This document shows positions 8,136 through 17,261 of a DNA stretch of 64,000 nucleotides, piece after piece. The DNA is from Paenarthrobacter aurescens (GTDB lineage Bacteria; Actinomycetota; Actinomycetes; Actinomycetales; Micrococcaceae). Numbering within the stretch: the stretch's first letter is position 1; every line of letters starts with the position of its first letter. Under the pieces are notes generated by a model. It was given only the letters and a program-made list of their open reading frames with translations. It had not been told where the DNA came from and did not search any database. The translations under genes and the position numbers were made by a program. The DNA lies in contig NZ_JAOEFX010000001.1 of assembly GCF_025421775.1 (NCBI RefSeq), forward strand, positions 656,619 to 720,618, read 5' to 3'.

Positions 8136-10768
8136 GTGATTGAGGCCTCCGTGAGCTCCGTAGTGCTGTATTCAACCACGAGTTCGCCTCCGGACACGGT
8201 CACACTAACCACTCCGCCCTCGGCAATGCTGCCTCTCAGCAGGGCCCGACCGACCTGCGTTTCGACGACATGGGAAATGAAGCGGCGCAGCGGCCGGGCT
8301 CCGTAGACCGGATCGAAGCCCCGCTCAGCAATCAGAAGGCGTGCTTCTTCGGCCAGGTGCAGCTCAATTTGCTGCTCGGCCAGGCGCTGCCGCAGCTGCT
8401 GGAACAGCAAATCAACGATTCGTTCGATTTGTGGCAGTCCCAAGGGTGCGAACAAGACTGTGTCGTCGACGCGGTTAAGGAACTCGGGTCGGAAATGAGC
8501 CCTGAGTTCACCCATTACCATGCCGCGCGCGTCCTCGGTGATAGTCCCACCTTCGGCCGAGCCTTCCAAAAGATACTGGGAGCCGATATTGGAGGTCATG
8601 ATGATGACAGTGTTGCGGAAATCGACGGTCCGGCCCTGCGAGTCCGTAATCCGTCCGTCGTCGAGGACCTGCAGCAGCGTGTTGAAGATGTCCGGATGGG
8701 CCTTTTCCACCTCGTCGAACAGCACCACCGAATATGGCTTCCGGCGCACCGCTTCCGTGAGCTGCCCTCCTTCGTCGTAGCCAATGTAACCGGGGGGCGC
8801 CCCCAGCAGGCGGCTCACTGTGTGGCGCTCCTGATACTCGCTCATGTCCAGCCGGATCATTGCGCTCTCGCTGTCGAACAGCGAGGCAGCCAATGCCTTG
8901 GCAAGCTCGGTCTTTCCGACGCCCGTGGGGCCGAGAAAGATGAAGGAGCCGATGGGCCGGCGGGGATCCCGGATACCGGAGCGGGCCCGGATGATGGCAT
9001 CCGACACCGCGTTGATCGCTTCTTCTTGTCCGACGACACGGGCACGCAGGATTTCATCCAGGTGCAGGACCTTTTCGCGTTCGCCTTGCTTCAGCCGGGC
9101 GACCGGAATCCCGGTCCAGGCCGCCACGATGTCAGCGATCTCATCCTCGGTCACCACCTCGCGGAGCAAGCGCTTTTCACCCTGTTTCGCAGTCAGTCGT
9201 TCTTCTTCGGCAGCCAGCCGCCGTTCGAGGTCGGCAAGCCGGCCGTAGCGTAGCTCCGCCGCCAGGTTGAGGTCGTAGTTGCGCTCGGCTTCCTCAGCCT
9301 CCAGACGGACCCGCTCCAGGTCAGTACGAATTTCCTGCAGTTTGTGGATCGCTTGGCGCTCGGCTTCCCACTGGGCCCTCTTGGAGTCTGCTTCGCCGCG
9401 CAGGTCCGCCAATTCACGCCTCAATTCCGTGAGCCTCGTCTTGCTGGCCGGATCGGTTTCCTTGGCAAGTGCCGCCTCTTCGATTTCGAGCCTCGTGACC
9501 TTCCTGGTGAGCTCGTCCAGCTCGGCCGGCATCGAGTCAATTTCCGTCCTGAGCCTGGCACACGCTTCATCCACGAGGTCAATGGCCTTGTCTGGAAGAA
9601 ACCGGTCGGTGATGTAACGGTGGGAAAGGGTGGCCGCAGCCACCAGGGCACTATCCTGGATCCGCACTCCGTGGAAAACCTCGAGCCGCTCCCGCAGACC
9701 TCGAAGGATGGAAATGGCGTCCTCGACATCGGGCTCCTCAACCGTGACCGGCTGGAAGCGGCGCTCCAATGCGGCGTCAGACTCGATATGTTTGCGGTAC
9801 TCGTCGAGCGTGGTGGCGCCAATCATATGCAGCTCCCCGCGTGCCAGCATGGGCTTGAGCATGTTGCCGGCGTCCATCGATCCTTCGGACGCGCCTGCAC
9901 CGACGACGGTGTGTAGTTCGTCCACAAAAAGCAGGATCCTTCCTTCTGCCGCCAGCACCTCGGCCAGCACCGCTTTCAACCGCTCCTCGAATTCGCCACG
10001 GTACTTGGCACCGGCCACGAGGGCGCTCAGGTCCAGCGAGAATATGGTCTTGTTCTTCAGGCCTTCGGGCACATCCTGCCGGACGATCCGCTGGGCCAGT
10101 CCCTCCACAATGGCGGTTTTGCCGACTCCAGGCTCGCCGATAAGCACCGGGTTATTCTTGGTCTTGCGTGAAAGAATCTGGACGACCCGCCTGATTTCCG
10201 CGTCGCGGCCGATGACGGGATCCAGCTTTCCAGTACGCGCATCCGTCACCAGATCGCGGCCGTACTTCTCCAGCGCTTCGTAAGTTTGTTCCGGCGTTGC
10301 CGAGGTAACGCGCTGGTTTCCCCTGACCTGGGTCAGGACCGACAAGAATGCCTCGCGGGTGATGCCGTGTTCCGCCAGCACCCTGCCTGCCGCCGTGGAC
10401 CGGCCTTCCTCCGCAAGCGCTACCAGCAGGTGTTCCACCGAGACATACTCGTCTTTGAGCCGTTTGGCTTCACGTTCAGCAGCATCAAGGAGTGTGCCAA
10501 GCCTGCGGCTGACGTACACCTGTCCGGGTGCTGCGCCAGGCCCCGTGACTTTAGGCTTCTTTTGCAGCTCGGTCTCGACCGCCCTGTTCAGCTCCTCAAC
10601 GTCAATCTGCATGCCTGCGAGCAGTCGCGGGACCAGTCCCCCCTCCTGTTCCAGCAGGGCCGCAAGCAGGTGCTCCCCGTCGGTCTCGGTATGACCGTGT
10701 TGCTGGGCGATCCGCTGTGCCCCTGCCAAGGCCTCCTGCGACTTCTGGGTAAAGCTCTCCATGTTCAT
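8132..10768 (-). CDS. clpB: Disaggregase ClpB
   Basis: Hexameric AAA+ disaggregase that works with DnaK/DnaJ/GrpE on heat-aggregated proteins. The 878 residues have the usual length and all parts: the Clp N-domain (1-145), AAA1 with Walker A GEPGVGKT (about 213), the coiled-coil M-domain (about 415-530), AAA2 with GPTGVGKT (about 611) and the ClpB C-terminal domain. The start ATGAACATGG overlaps the cbpM stop by four bases; a second in-frame ATG two codons later is possible. Being in one operon with the complete DnaK system is a less common arrangement than the separate clpB of most actinobacteria. Confidence 0.96.
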   Translation of the reverse strand: MNMESFTQKSQEALAGAQRIAQQHGHTETDGEHLLAALLEQEGGLVPRLLAGMQIDVEELNRAVETELQKKPKVTGPGAAPGQVYVSRRLGTLLDAAEREAKRLKDEYVSVEHLLVALAEEGRSTAAGRVLAEHGITREAFLSVLTQVRGNQRVTSATPEQTYEALEKYGRDLVTDARTGKLDPVIGRDAEIRRVVQILSRKTKNNPVLIGEPGVGKTAIVEGLAQRIVRQDVPEGLKNKTIFSLDLSALVAGAKYRGEFEERLKAVLAEVLAAEGRILLFVDELHTVVGAGASEGSMDAGNMLKPMLARGELHMIGATTLDEYRKHIESDAALERRFQPVTVEEPDVEDAISILRGLRERLEVFHGVRIQDSALVAAATLSHRYITDRFLPDKAIDLVDEACARLRTEIDSMPAELDELTRKVTRLEIEEAALAKETDPASKTRLTELRRELADLRGEADSKRAQWEAERQAIHKLQEIRTDLERVRLEAEEAERNYDLNLAAELRYGRLADLERRLAAEEERLTAKQGEKRLLREVVTEDEIADIVAAWTGIPVARLKQGEREKVLHLDEILRARVVGQEEAINAVSDAIIRARSGIRDPRRPIGSFIFLGPTGVGKTELAKALAASLFDSESAMIRLDMSEYQERHTVSRLLGAPPGYIGYDEGGQLTEAVRRKPYSVVLFDEVEKAHPDIFNTLLQVLDDGRITDSQGRTVDFRNTVIIMTSNIGSQYLLEGSAEGGTITEDARGMVMGELRAHFRPEFLNRVDDTVLFAPLGLPQIERIVDLLFQQLRQRLAEQQIELHLAEEARLLIAERGFDPVYGARPLRRFISHVVETQVGRALLRGSIAEGGVVSVTVSGGELVVEYSTTELTEASIT

Positions 10769-11082
10769 GGCGAAGCAGTCCTTTCCACATTCGCGATTTC
10801 AACCAAACGTCGTTCCAGCGTGTCCACCCTCGCCAGCAAATCCAGTACCAGCGGGATTGCCGCATAGTTGAGCGACAGCTCTGAATGCAGCCGCAGGACG
10901 CGCCCGATCATTTCCGGAGTCCGCGGACTGAACCAGGGCCCGCCCGGACCGCCGTCTCCCAGCGGCCGAACCAGATCCAGCTCCACGAACCTCATGACGA
11001 CGTCGGAGTGGACACCGCTGCTGCGGGCCACCCCTTCGAGGCTCAGACGCCACGGATAGGCGAGTGGATATTCCCGGCTCAT
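10765..11082 (-). CDS. cbpM: Chaperone modulator CbpM-like (MerR-type HTH)
   Basis: A 105-residue protein with a MerR-like helix-turn-helix ([20 protein letters not shown], about 14-33) and a C-terminal helix region [16 protein letters not shown]. Known CbpM binds the J-domain of CbpA and tunes its activity. The position directly after the CbpA-type gene (four-base overlap) fits that role. The alternative is an HspR-type repressor, which occupies the same slot in the main actinobacterial dnaK operon. HspR usually has a clearer QTLRxYDRxGL recognition helix, which is absent here, so I favour CbpM. Confidence 0.75.
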   Translation of the reverse strand: MSREYPLAYPWRLSLEGVARSSGVHSDVVMRFVELDLVRPLGDGGPGGPWFSPRTPEMIGRVLRLHSELSLNYAAIPLVLDLLARVDTLERRLVEIANVERTASP

Positions 11083-12020
11083 AGCAGCCCCTCCCTCGGG
11101 TGAAAATCGGACACGGCTGCAAGCTGCTCGTAGAGCTTGCGCACCTCACTACTCAACCGCGGGGGCACCATGACCCGGATTTCGGCGTAAAGGTTCCCCG
11201 GCTGGCCTTTCGGATCGGGCAGACCCTGCCCGCGAAGCCTCAGTCTGCGTCCGCTGGAAGACCCTTCGGGAACGGTCATGGTCACAGGCCCGGCGGGCGC
11301 GTTGACCTTGATCCTGGCCCCGAGCGCCGCCTCCGACGGCGTGACGGGAAGGTCGAAATGGATGTCCCGGCCTTTGAGGCGGTATCTCGTGTCCGGCTGA
11401 ATGCTTACGGTCAGGAAGAGATCCCCCGGCCGGCCCCCATCTCGGCCACCGGCGCCCTCCCCCGCGAGTCGGATACGCTGCCCGTCCACCACACCGGGCG
11501 GCACGTCGACGTCGTAATTCCGCGTCTCGCCACCTGGCTCTGCCAGGCGAACCGTGCGCCGTCCGCCGCGGATTGCTTCTTCGAGCGTCAGCCGAAGCTC
11601 GGCCTTGTGGTCTGAGCCCGGCGCCGGACCCGCCCCCTGCTGACGGAACCAGCCACCCAGCAGGTCCTCCCAATCGACGTCCCCTCCCATGTCGACATGG
11701 GCGCCGCCGTACGCGCCGCGTCCCGGGCGCGGGCCTGGGCGCGGACCACCGGAACCCCGCCCCGTGCCGCTGCCCTCCGAATCAACACCGCGACCGGCAT
11801 ATTGCCGGTAGTCCGCGCCGAACCGGTCATAGCGCGCCCTGGTTTCCGGATCTGACAAAGTATCGTAGGCCTCGCCGATCTCCTTGAATTTGTCCGCAGC
11901 ATCAGGCTCCCGGTTGACGTCCGGATGGTATTTTCTTGCCAGTTTGCGGTAAGCCCGCTGGATTGCGTCCGGCTTCGCCGTGCGAGGGACGCCGAGCACT
12001 GAGTAGTGATCCTTAGCCAC
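11079..12020 (-). CDS. cbpA: DnaJ-family co-chaperone, CbpA type
   Basis: A 313-residue Hsp40. The J-domain (residues 5-70) carries the essential HPD (KYHPDVN). A Gly/Arg-rich linker (about 75-130) and two C-terminal substrate-binding domains follow. The four-Cys zinc repeats of class I DnaJ are missing, which makes it class II (CbpA/DnaJ2). It stimulates the DnaK ATPase and delivers clients. It overlaps grpE by eight bases upstream and cbpM by four downstream. Confidence 0.9.
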   Translation of the reverse strand: MAKDHYSVLGVPRTAKPDAIQRAYRKLARKYHPDVNREPDAADKFKEIGEAYDTLSDPETRARYDRFGADYRQYAGRGVDSEGSGTGRGSGGPRPGPRPGRGAYGGAHVDMGGDVDWEDLLGGWFRQQGAGPAPGSDHKAELRLTLEEAIRGGRRTVRLAEPGGETRNYDVDVPPGVVDGQRIRLAGEGAGGRDGGRPGDLFLTVSIQPDTRYRLKGRDIHFDLPVTPSEAALGARIKVNAPAGPVTMTVPEGSSSGRRLRLRGQGLPDPKGQPGNLYAEIRVMVPPRLSSEVRKLYEQLAAVSDFHPREGLL

Positions 12021-12555
12021 GATCAGCGTTCACCGCCCGGCTCACGACGACGGCGGCGGGCCTGAGGACGGTATCCGTCCCGCCGTAGCCAGGGCGCAGG
12101 ACGGTGATCACTGTCCCGGGAGGAACGTCGTCCGTCTCCGATACGCTGACCACCTCGTGAATCCGGGGGTCGAAGGGGACGTTCTCACCGTCGATCCGGG
12201 GGTACCCGAGGCGGGCCAGGATATCGATGGCCTGGGAACGGATCGCATCCAGGCCATCGACGAGGGGGTCCCCGGCAGAGGGGGCATGAGTGAGGGCGAG
12301 TTCCAGATTGTCCAAGACAGGCAGCCACAGCAGCGAGACCGCTGCGCGTTCCTGTGCCCTTAGCTGTGAGGCCTCCCTGGCGGCGCGTTTTCGGATATTG
12401 TCTGCGTCAGCCAGCGCGCGGCGCCAAAGATCCTCCATTTTGGCCAGCGCTTCCACCGATGCCCCAGGCTTGGTTTCCGTTACGCCGGCTGCAGCGGCCT
12501 CTGTTCCATCACTTCCCTGATCGGCGTGCCCAGCCGGCCCTGCGTGGTCGCTCAT
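12013..12555 (-). CDS. grpE: Nucleotide exchange factor GrpE
   Basis: A 180-residue GrpE. An acidic disordered N-terminus is followed by the long dimerisation helix (about 30-85, with RALADADNIRKRAAREAS). The beta-wing contains FDPRIHEVVSVSETDDVPPGTV, close to the family signature. It releases ADP from DnaK. It lies eight bases downstream of dnaK and overlaps cbpA. The start ATGAGCGACCACG is the first one consistent with this spacing. Confidence 0.94.
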   Translation of the reverse strand: MSDHAGPAGHADQGSDGTEAAAAGVTETKPGASVEALAKMEDLWRRALADADNIRKRAAREASQLRAQERAAVSLLWLPVLDNLELALTHAPSAGDPLVDGLDAIRSQAIDILARLGYPRIDGENVPFDPRIHEVVSVSETDDVPPGTVITVLRPGYGGTDTVLRPAAVVVSRAVNADRG

Positions 12556-12563
12556 GGCCGTAC

Positions 12564-14462
12564 CTAGCCACGATCGAATTCTGCATCGACAATGTCATCG
12601 TCGTCCACACTGTCAGAAGTCCCAGGCTGAGACACGGGTCCCGCGCCCGCCCCTGCACTGGCCCCTGACGCTGCCGAGGCACTCAAGGCCGACTGCAGCT
12701 GCTGGAGCTCGGAAATCAGTTCCCTCGCCGCGCCAACGTCCGCCTGGTTGCTAACGGCGTCCCGCGCCTGACCAACCAGTAGTTCAGCCCGGGCCTTGTC
12801 GTGCACCGGGACAGCATCACCAAGTTCATTGACGGCCCGCTCAACTCGATAGGCCACCGCGTCGAGTTCATTCAGGGTGTCAATGCGCTCCCGATTCTGC
12901 ACATCCTCGCTCCTGTGGGACTCGGCCTCGGCAATCATTCGCTCGACTTCCTTGGCATCGAGGTTGGATCCTTCACTGATCGTGATGCCCTGTTCCTTGC
13001 CTGTGTCTTTATCGCGGGCTGTGACGTTGAGAATGCCGTTTGCGTCGACGTCGAACGTGACCTCAACCTGCGGTTCGCCGCGAGGCGCCGGCCGGATATC
13101 GGTTAGCTGGAACCGGCCCAAAACCCGATTATCCGCAGCCAGTTCCCGCTCCCCCTGCAGGACCACTACGTCCACGGCGGGCTGGTTATCATCGGCGGTG
13201 GAGAACACTTCGCTTCGCCGTGCGGGGATGGTTGTGTTGCGCTCGATGATCTTTGTCATGACACCGCCGCGGGTCTCGACCCCGAGGGAAAGCGGCACAA
13301 CATCCAACAGCAAGACATCCGAGACTTCGCCTTTGAGAACTCCGGCCTGAATCGCCGCACCGATGGCCACGACTTCGTCCGGATTGACGCTCATGTTCGG
13401 ATCTTTTCCGCCGGTCAGGCGGCGGACCACATTTTGTACCGCCGGAATACGGGTGGAGCCGCCCACCAAAATCACTTCATCGATGTCGTTGGCGGTGACC
13501 TTGGCATCCGTCATCGCCTGTTTGACCGGATCCATGGTCCGTTCCACCAGGTCATGAGTAATGTCTTCAAACACTGAGCGCCGAACAGTGGTGGTCAGAT
13601 GCTTGGGCCCCGCCGCGTCCGCAGTGACAAAGGGGAGGCTGACCTGCGTCTGCGTCACAGAGCTTAGCTCAACCTTTGCTTTCTCGGCCGCTTCGAACAG
13701 GCGTTGCAAAGCCTGCGCATCCGCACGCAGGTCAATGCCCTCCTGCTTCTGGAAATCATCGGCCAAGTAATCAACAAGGCGGCGGTCGAAATCGTCCCCG
13801 CCAAGGTGCGTGTCGCCCGCCGTCGAACGGACCTCCACAACGCCGTCGCCGACGTCCAGCAGGCTCACGTCAAAGGTTCCTCCGCCCAGGTCGAAAACCA
13901 GAACCGTCTCATGCTGACGTTTGTCGATGCCATAGGCCAGGGCGGCTGCAGTAGGTTCATTAATAATCCGCAGGACTTCCAACCCCGCGATTCTGCCAGC
14001 GTCCTTGGTGGCGGTGCGCTGTGCATCGTTGAAGTACGCAGGAACCGTAATGACTGCTTCCGTTATCTTCTCGCCCAGTTGCTTCGCGGCGTCGTCCACC
14101 AGCTTACGAAGAACGAGCGCACTCACTTCCTCAGGTGCCACCTTCTTACCCTGCACCTGGAAACGCGCCACACCGTTGTCGTCCGCCACGACGTCGAAAC
14201 TCACTGCCTTGGCCTCATCAGTGATCTCATCATTGTGACGGCCGATAAATCGCTTGGCCGACGTGATGGTTCCCTTGGGGTTGAGGATCGCCTGCCGGCG
14301 GGCCAGTTGCCCCACGAGCCGTTCCCCGCTGTCGGTGTAAGCCACAACTGACGGGGTTGTCCGCGCTCCTTCCGCGTTGGGAATGACGCGCGCCTCCCCG
14401 CCTTCCCAGACAGCGATCACCGAGTTGGTTGTTCCGAGATCAATTCCTACTGCCTTGCCCAT
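12564..14462 (-). CDS. dnaK: Molecular chaperone DnaK (Hsp70)
   Basis: A 632-residue Hsp70, first gene of the leftward chaperone operon. Signatures present are [10 protein letters not shown] at the start, [14 protein letters not shown] (about 170-183), [11 protein letters not shown] (about 308) and the conserved linker [14 protein letters not shown] before the substrate-binding domain. The acidic tail ends [10 protein letters not shown], like other DnaK proteins. GGAGTG lies just upstream of the ATG. The operon order dnaK-grpE-cbpA-cbpM-clpB-trxC differs from the usual dnaK-grpE-dnaJ-hspR and suggests this is an additional stress operon rather than the housekeeping copy. Confidence 0.97.
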   Translation of the reverse strand: MGKAVGIDLGTTNSVIAVWEGGEARVIPNAEGARTTPSVVAYTDSGERLVGQLARRQAILNPKGTITSAKRFIGRHNDEITDEAKAVSFDVVADDNGVARFQVQGKKVAPEEVSALVLRKLVDDAAKQLGEKITEAVITVPAYFNDAQRTATKDAGRIAGLEVLRIINEPTAAALAYGIDKRQHETVLVFDLGGGTFDVSLLDVGDGVVEVRSTAGDTHLGGDDFDRRLVDYLADDFQKQEGIDLRADAQALQRLFEAAEKAKVELSSVTQTQVSLPFVTADAAGPKHLTTTVRRSVFEDITHDLVERTMDPVKQAMTDAKVTANDIDEVILVGGSTRIPAVQNVVRRLTGGKDPNMSVNPDEVVAIGAAIQAGVLKGEVSDVLLLDVVPLSLGVETRGGVMTKIIERNTTIPARRSEVFSTADDNQPAVDVVVLQGERELAADNRVLGRFQLTDIRPAPRGEPQVEVTFDVDANGILNVTARDKDTGKEQGITISEGSNLDAKEVERMIAEAESHRSEDVQNRERIDTLNELDAVAYRVERAVNELGDAVPVHDKARAELLVGQARDAVSNQADVGAARELISELQQLQSALSASAASGASAGAGAGPVSQPGTSDSVDDDDIVDAEFDRG

Positions 14463-14930
14463 GACTCACTCCGGTCCTGGAGGACGCGACCGGCCCTGCG
14501 ACGACGTCCGCCCGAGGTTGCACCACATGAGGTACGCCTTTGCCGCTGAGCCAAAGTGCTCAAGGGACTCATGGTTTTGTCATGCAGTCTTGTGAGGTTG
14601 AGTCTGGCCCCTAGGACGGGAGTGCCGCATGGCCCTGTGAGGTCAGAAATGCTCCAGCGAATTGACCTGACAGGCGAAGGCTCCACGGGCGTGAACTCGA
14701 AGGCACTGTGATAGTTGAGGAGCGTCCACCTCATGGCCGGACCGCGTGTGGTCTGCAAGCGCGTGAACCACTTGACAGGCAGTTGAGCCGGGTCTAGTAC
14801 TGGGCTATATCTGGTGCACCCCGCTCGCCGGGCCGGATGGTAGCCACACCATCGGTCAGTGCCTACTTAACATCAATGTTGGCGGTCACGGCAGGGTCGG
14901 CTCCATGGAATAACCAACATAGGAGCCCGC
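14463..14930. promoter_or_regulatory. Divergent promoter region, dnaK operon and UBP/CNMP operon
   Basis: 468 bases without a gene. On the plus strand TTGACA (14772-14777), a 17-base gap and TAGTAC (14795-14800) form a good housekeeping-type promoter about 130 bases before the UBP gene. AACAT-CA-ATGTT forms a small palindrome at about 14868-14879. On the dnaK side there are isolated HAIR-like half sites (TTGAGTC at 14598-14604; CTCAAG near 14560) but no full HspR inverted repeat. Confidence 0.5.
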
Positions 14931-15194
14931 ATGAGTACACTGATTCCCGACCCGCACCTCTTGCAGATTCATCCGGTCACGGTGCGCACACCGCAAGGCT
15001 GCGAGGAATGTCTGCTACTGGGTACTCCTTGGGTTCATTTACGACTATGTCTATCCTGCGGCCATGTGGGTTGTTGCGATTCCTCACCCATGCGCCACGC
15101 CCGGGCCCACGCCACTGAGTTGCATCCGATCGTTCGTTCCTTGGAGCCCGGCGAAAACTGGCGTTGGTGCTATCCCCATGAGGCATTTGTCTAA
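14931..15194 (+). CDS. UBP-type zinc finger protein
   Basis: An 87-residue protein made almost entirely of a ubiquitin-hydrolase-type (UBP) zinc finger. The Cys pairs C-E-E-C (about 24-27) and C-L-S-C (about 40-43) are followed by CGHVGC, HARAH and a further His near residue 65. Bacterial versions occur next to stress and redox genes; their ligand is unknown. AGGAG lies six bases before the ATG. The CNMP/TrxR-like gene follows 24 bases later on the same strand, so the two are very likely one operon. Confidence 0.85.
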   Translation: MSTLIPDPHLLQIHPVTVRTPQGCEECLLLGTPWVHLRLCLSCGHVGCCDSSPMRHARAHATELHPIVRSLEPGENWRWCYPHEAFV

Positions 15195-15218
15195 GAAATC
15201 GACGGGTGTGCTCAGCTG

Positions 15219-16958
15219 ATGCAGCCTTCTGCAGACTCTTCGCCGGCCGAAACACCGGATGTCTCAGGCGCCTATCCGCGACTGAGCAAAGCCCAGATCG
15301 AATTGCTGGACCGTGTGGGGACCAAAAGGGCAACAACCGCGGGGGAAGTCCTCACGCACGAGGGCGACGCGGGCGAATATTTCTTCGTCATACTGCAAGG
15401 CACGGTACTGGTTGTGGAAGGGCTGCCTGACGTTCACGGCGGACAACCCGCAGAGCTCGGCCCGGACACCCGAATCCTCGAAGTCCACGGTCCGGGGCGG
15501 TTCCTCGGTGAATTGGGCTTGGTGGAGGGGCAACCGGCCTTTGTCAGCAGTGTGTCCGCCGAAGCTTCCGAGGTGCTCCAGATCAGCGGGGATGATCTGC
15601 GCCGTGTGGTTCTGACTGACGCAGCGGTGGGCGAGACCATCCTGCGTGCGTACCTCCAGCGCCGAATCCTGCTGATCGGCGCTGGCGCGGGGATCCGGAT
15701 TGTTGGCTCCCGCTTCAGCCGGGACACACTTCGCCTCCTGGAGTTTTCAGCATCCAATCGCTTGCCTCACCGGCTGGTTGATCTGGAGAACGACCGCCAA
15801 GCACAGGCCATCGTGGACAGGGCCGGTATCCTCGCAGGTGACCTTCCCGCAGTGGTGCTGAATGCTTCGCAAATTCTCAGGAACCCCTCAAATGCAGACC
15901 TGGCACTCGCCACGGGCCTGCGAGCTGTCAAAGAACATTCGACCACCTACGATCTCATGGTGCTCGGGGCTGGTCCGGCCGGCCTGGCAGCCGCCGTCTA
16001 CGCAGCGTCCGACGGATTGTCCGTCGTCCTTAAAGAAGCCGTCGGGCTGGGCGGGCAGGCCGGTACATCGCCGCGGATCGAAAACTTTCTCGGCTTCCCC
16101 GCCGGCATCTCCGGCGGAGAACTCACGGAAAGGGCGATCCTTCAGGCCCGCAAGTTCGGGGTCCAGATCAACGTCGCTTGCTGGGCACGCACCATTGAGT
16201 TGAGGGACGGTGAGTTCCGCGCGGAGTTTAACGGCAGCGGCCCTGCCTCCTCTCGGGCAACGCTGCTGGCAACCGGGGTCCGGTACCGCAGGCTACCAAT
16301 CCCTGGGCTGGAGGAACTGGAAGGAAACAGCGTCTTCTACGCGGCCACTGTCCACGAAGCCAGGCTCTGCGGATCGCAGCCAGTGACCGTCGTCGGCGGG
16401 GGAAACTCCGCCGGGCAGGCCGCGCTTTTCCTGGCCGGCACCGGAGCAGCAGTACGACTGGTAGTGCGCGGGGCGGACCTCCGCGCGGATATGTCGCGGT
16501 ACCTCGCGGAACGCATCGAAGGGCAACCCGCCATAACGGTACTGCTGGGGGCCACCATCGTGGGCGTCAGTGGTTCAGGCGCGCTTGAACGGATCGTCGT
16601 CGACCTGCGGGCTACGGGTGAACAACGTATCTTCGCCTCCCGTTACCTCTTCATTTTCATCGGGGCTGTGCCCCACACAGAATGGCTGCAAGGTACGCTC
16701 GCACTGGATGACCAGGGCTTCATTCTGACCGGGGCTGACCTTGAGGAGTTCCCTCCGGAGTTCAGCCATTTGGGACGCAGAAGACTGCCTCTGGAAACCA
16801 GCGTCCCCGGGATGTTCGCGGTGGGCGACGTTCGGCATGGATCGGTGAAACGCGTAACAGCTGCTGCCGGCGAAGGTTCGACAGCCGTCGCAATGGTCCA
16901 CGAGCACCTGCGCAGCCTCCGTGGTGGACCGCTTGGCACGCCAACGGGAACAGCTTAA
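15219..16958 (+). CDS. Cyclic-nucleotide-binding domain / thioredoxin-reductase-like flavoprotein fusion
   Basis: A 579-residue fusion. Residues about 20-150 form a CNMP/Crp-like sensor domain (GEYFFVILQGTVLVVEGL, then GPGRFLGELGLVEG). Residues about 150-235 look like a thioredoxin/glutaredoxin-fold spacer. From about 245 on there is a class II pyridine-nucleotide disulfide reductase fold with the FAD motif VLGAGPAGLAAAVYAA (247), the NADPH motif VVGGGNSAGQ (390) and the C-terminal FAD contact FAVGDVRHGS (532). Where thioredoxin reductase has CATC this protein reads AATV, so it cannot do the standard dithiol relay. An NADPH-driven flavin function gated by a ligand is possible but unproven. 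Confidence 0.88.
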   Translation: MQPSADSSPAETPDVSGAYPRLSKAQIELLDRVGTKRATTAGEVLTHEGDAGEYFFVILQGTVLVVEGLPDVHGGQPAELGPDTRILEVHGPGRFLGELGLVEGQPAFVSSVSAEASEVLQISGDDLRRVVLTDAAVGETILRAYLQRRILLIGAGAGIRIVGSRFSRDTLRLLEFSASNRLPHRLVDLENDRQAQAIVDRAGILAGDLPAVVLNASQILRNPSNADLALATGLRAVKEHSTTYDLMVLGAGPAGLAAAVYAASDGLSVVLKEAVGLGGQAGTSPRIENFLGFPAGISGGELTERAILQARKFGVQINVACWARTIELRDGEFRAEFNGSGPASSRATLLATGVRYRRLPIPGLEELEGNSVFYAATVHEARLCGSQPVTVVGGGNSAGQAALFLAGTGAAVRLVVRGADLRADMSRYLAERIEGQPAITVLLGATIVGVSGSGALERIVVDLRATGEQRIFASRYLFIFIGAVPHTEWLQGTLALDDQGFILTGADLEEFPPEFSHLGRRRLPLETSVPGMFAVGDVRHGSVKRVTAAAGEGSTAVAMVHEHLRSLRGGPLGTPTGTA

Positions 16959-17261
16959 CAACCGCCGCGTACAGGCGTAGTTTGGGTCCTAGGACGTCGA
17001 TTCAGTCCGTGCCGCAATGCCGTGGAGTCGGCTGCGTCGGCATGAGGATGAAAAACGGCATGCCGGCCAAATACGGCGCTGGATAGCCCGCGTCGATGAC
17101 TCGTGTTCAGGAGGTGTTCCGAGGCCCCGAGATCGTCGATTTCTTGTTCCCCGTGACGGAGACAAACGGCCTCGCCGGGTCGTGATAACTCAGAGCTACA
17201 GTTACCGTCTGCCCGGTCATGTATTGCAGCAGACTTCCCACTGGACGGAGCGAGGATTCAA
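16959..17261. other. Intergenic region before the PucR gene
   Basis: 303 bases. I see no convincing gene or strong hairpin. An 82-codon open frame starting at 17017 is Arg-rich, has no ribosome site and overlaps the PucR start, so I treat it as chance. Confidence 0.5.

Noticed and set aside
8270..9253. Long plus-strand frame inside clpB
   Set aside because: Antisense shadow of a certain gene; composition follows the codon pattern of clpB.
13704..14351. Long plus-strand frame inside dnaK
   Set aside because: Antisense shadow of dnaK with no ribosome site.
14540..14610. HspR (HAIR) operator upstream of dnaK
   Set aside because: Only half sites (TTGAGTC, CTCAAG) at wrong spacing and orientation; no CTTGAGT-N7-ACTCAAG.
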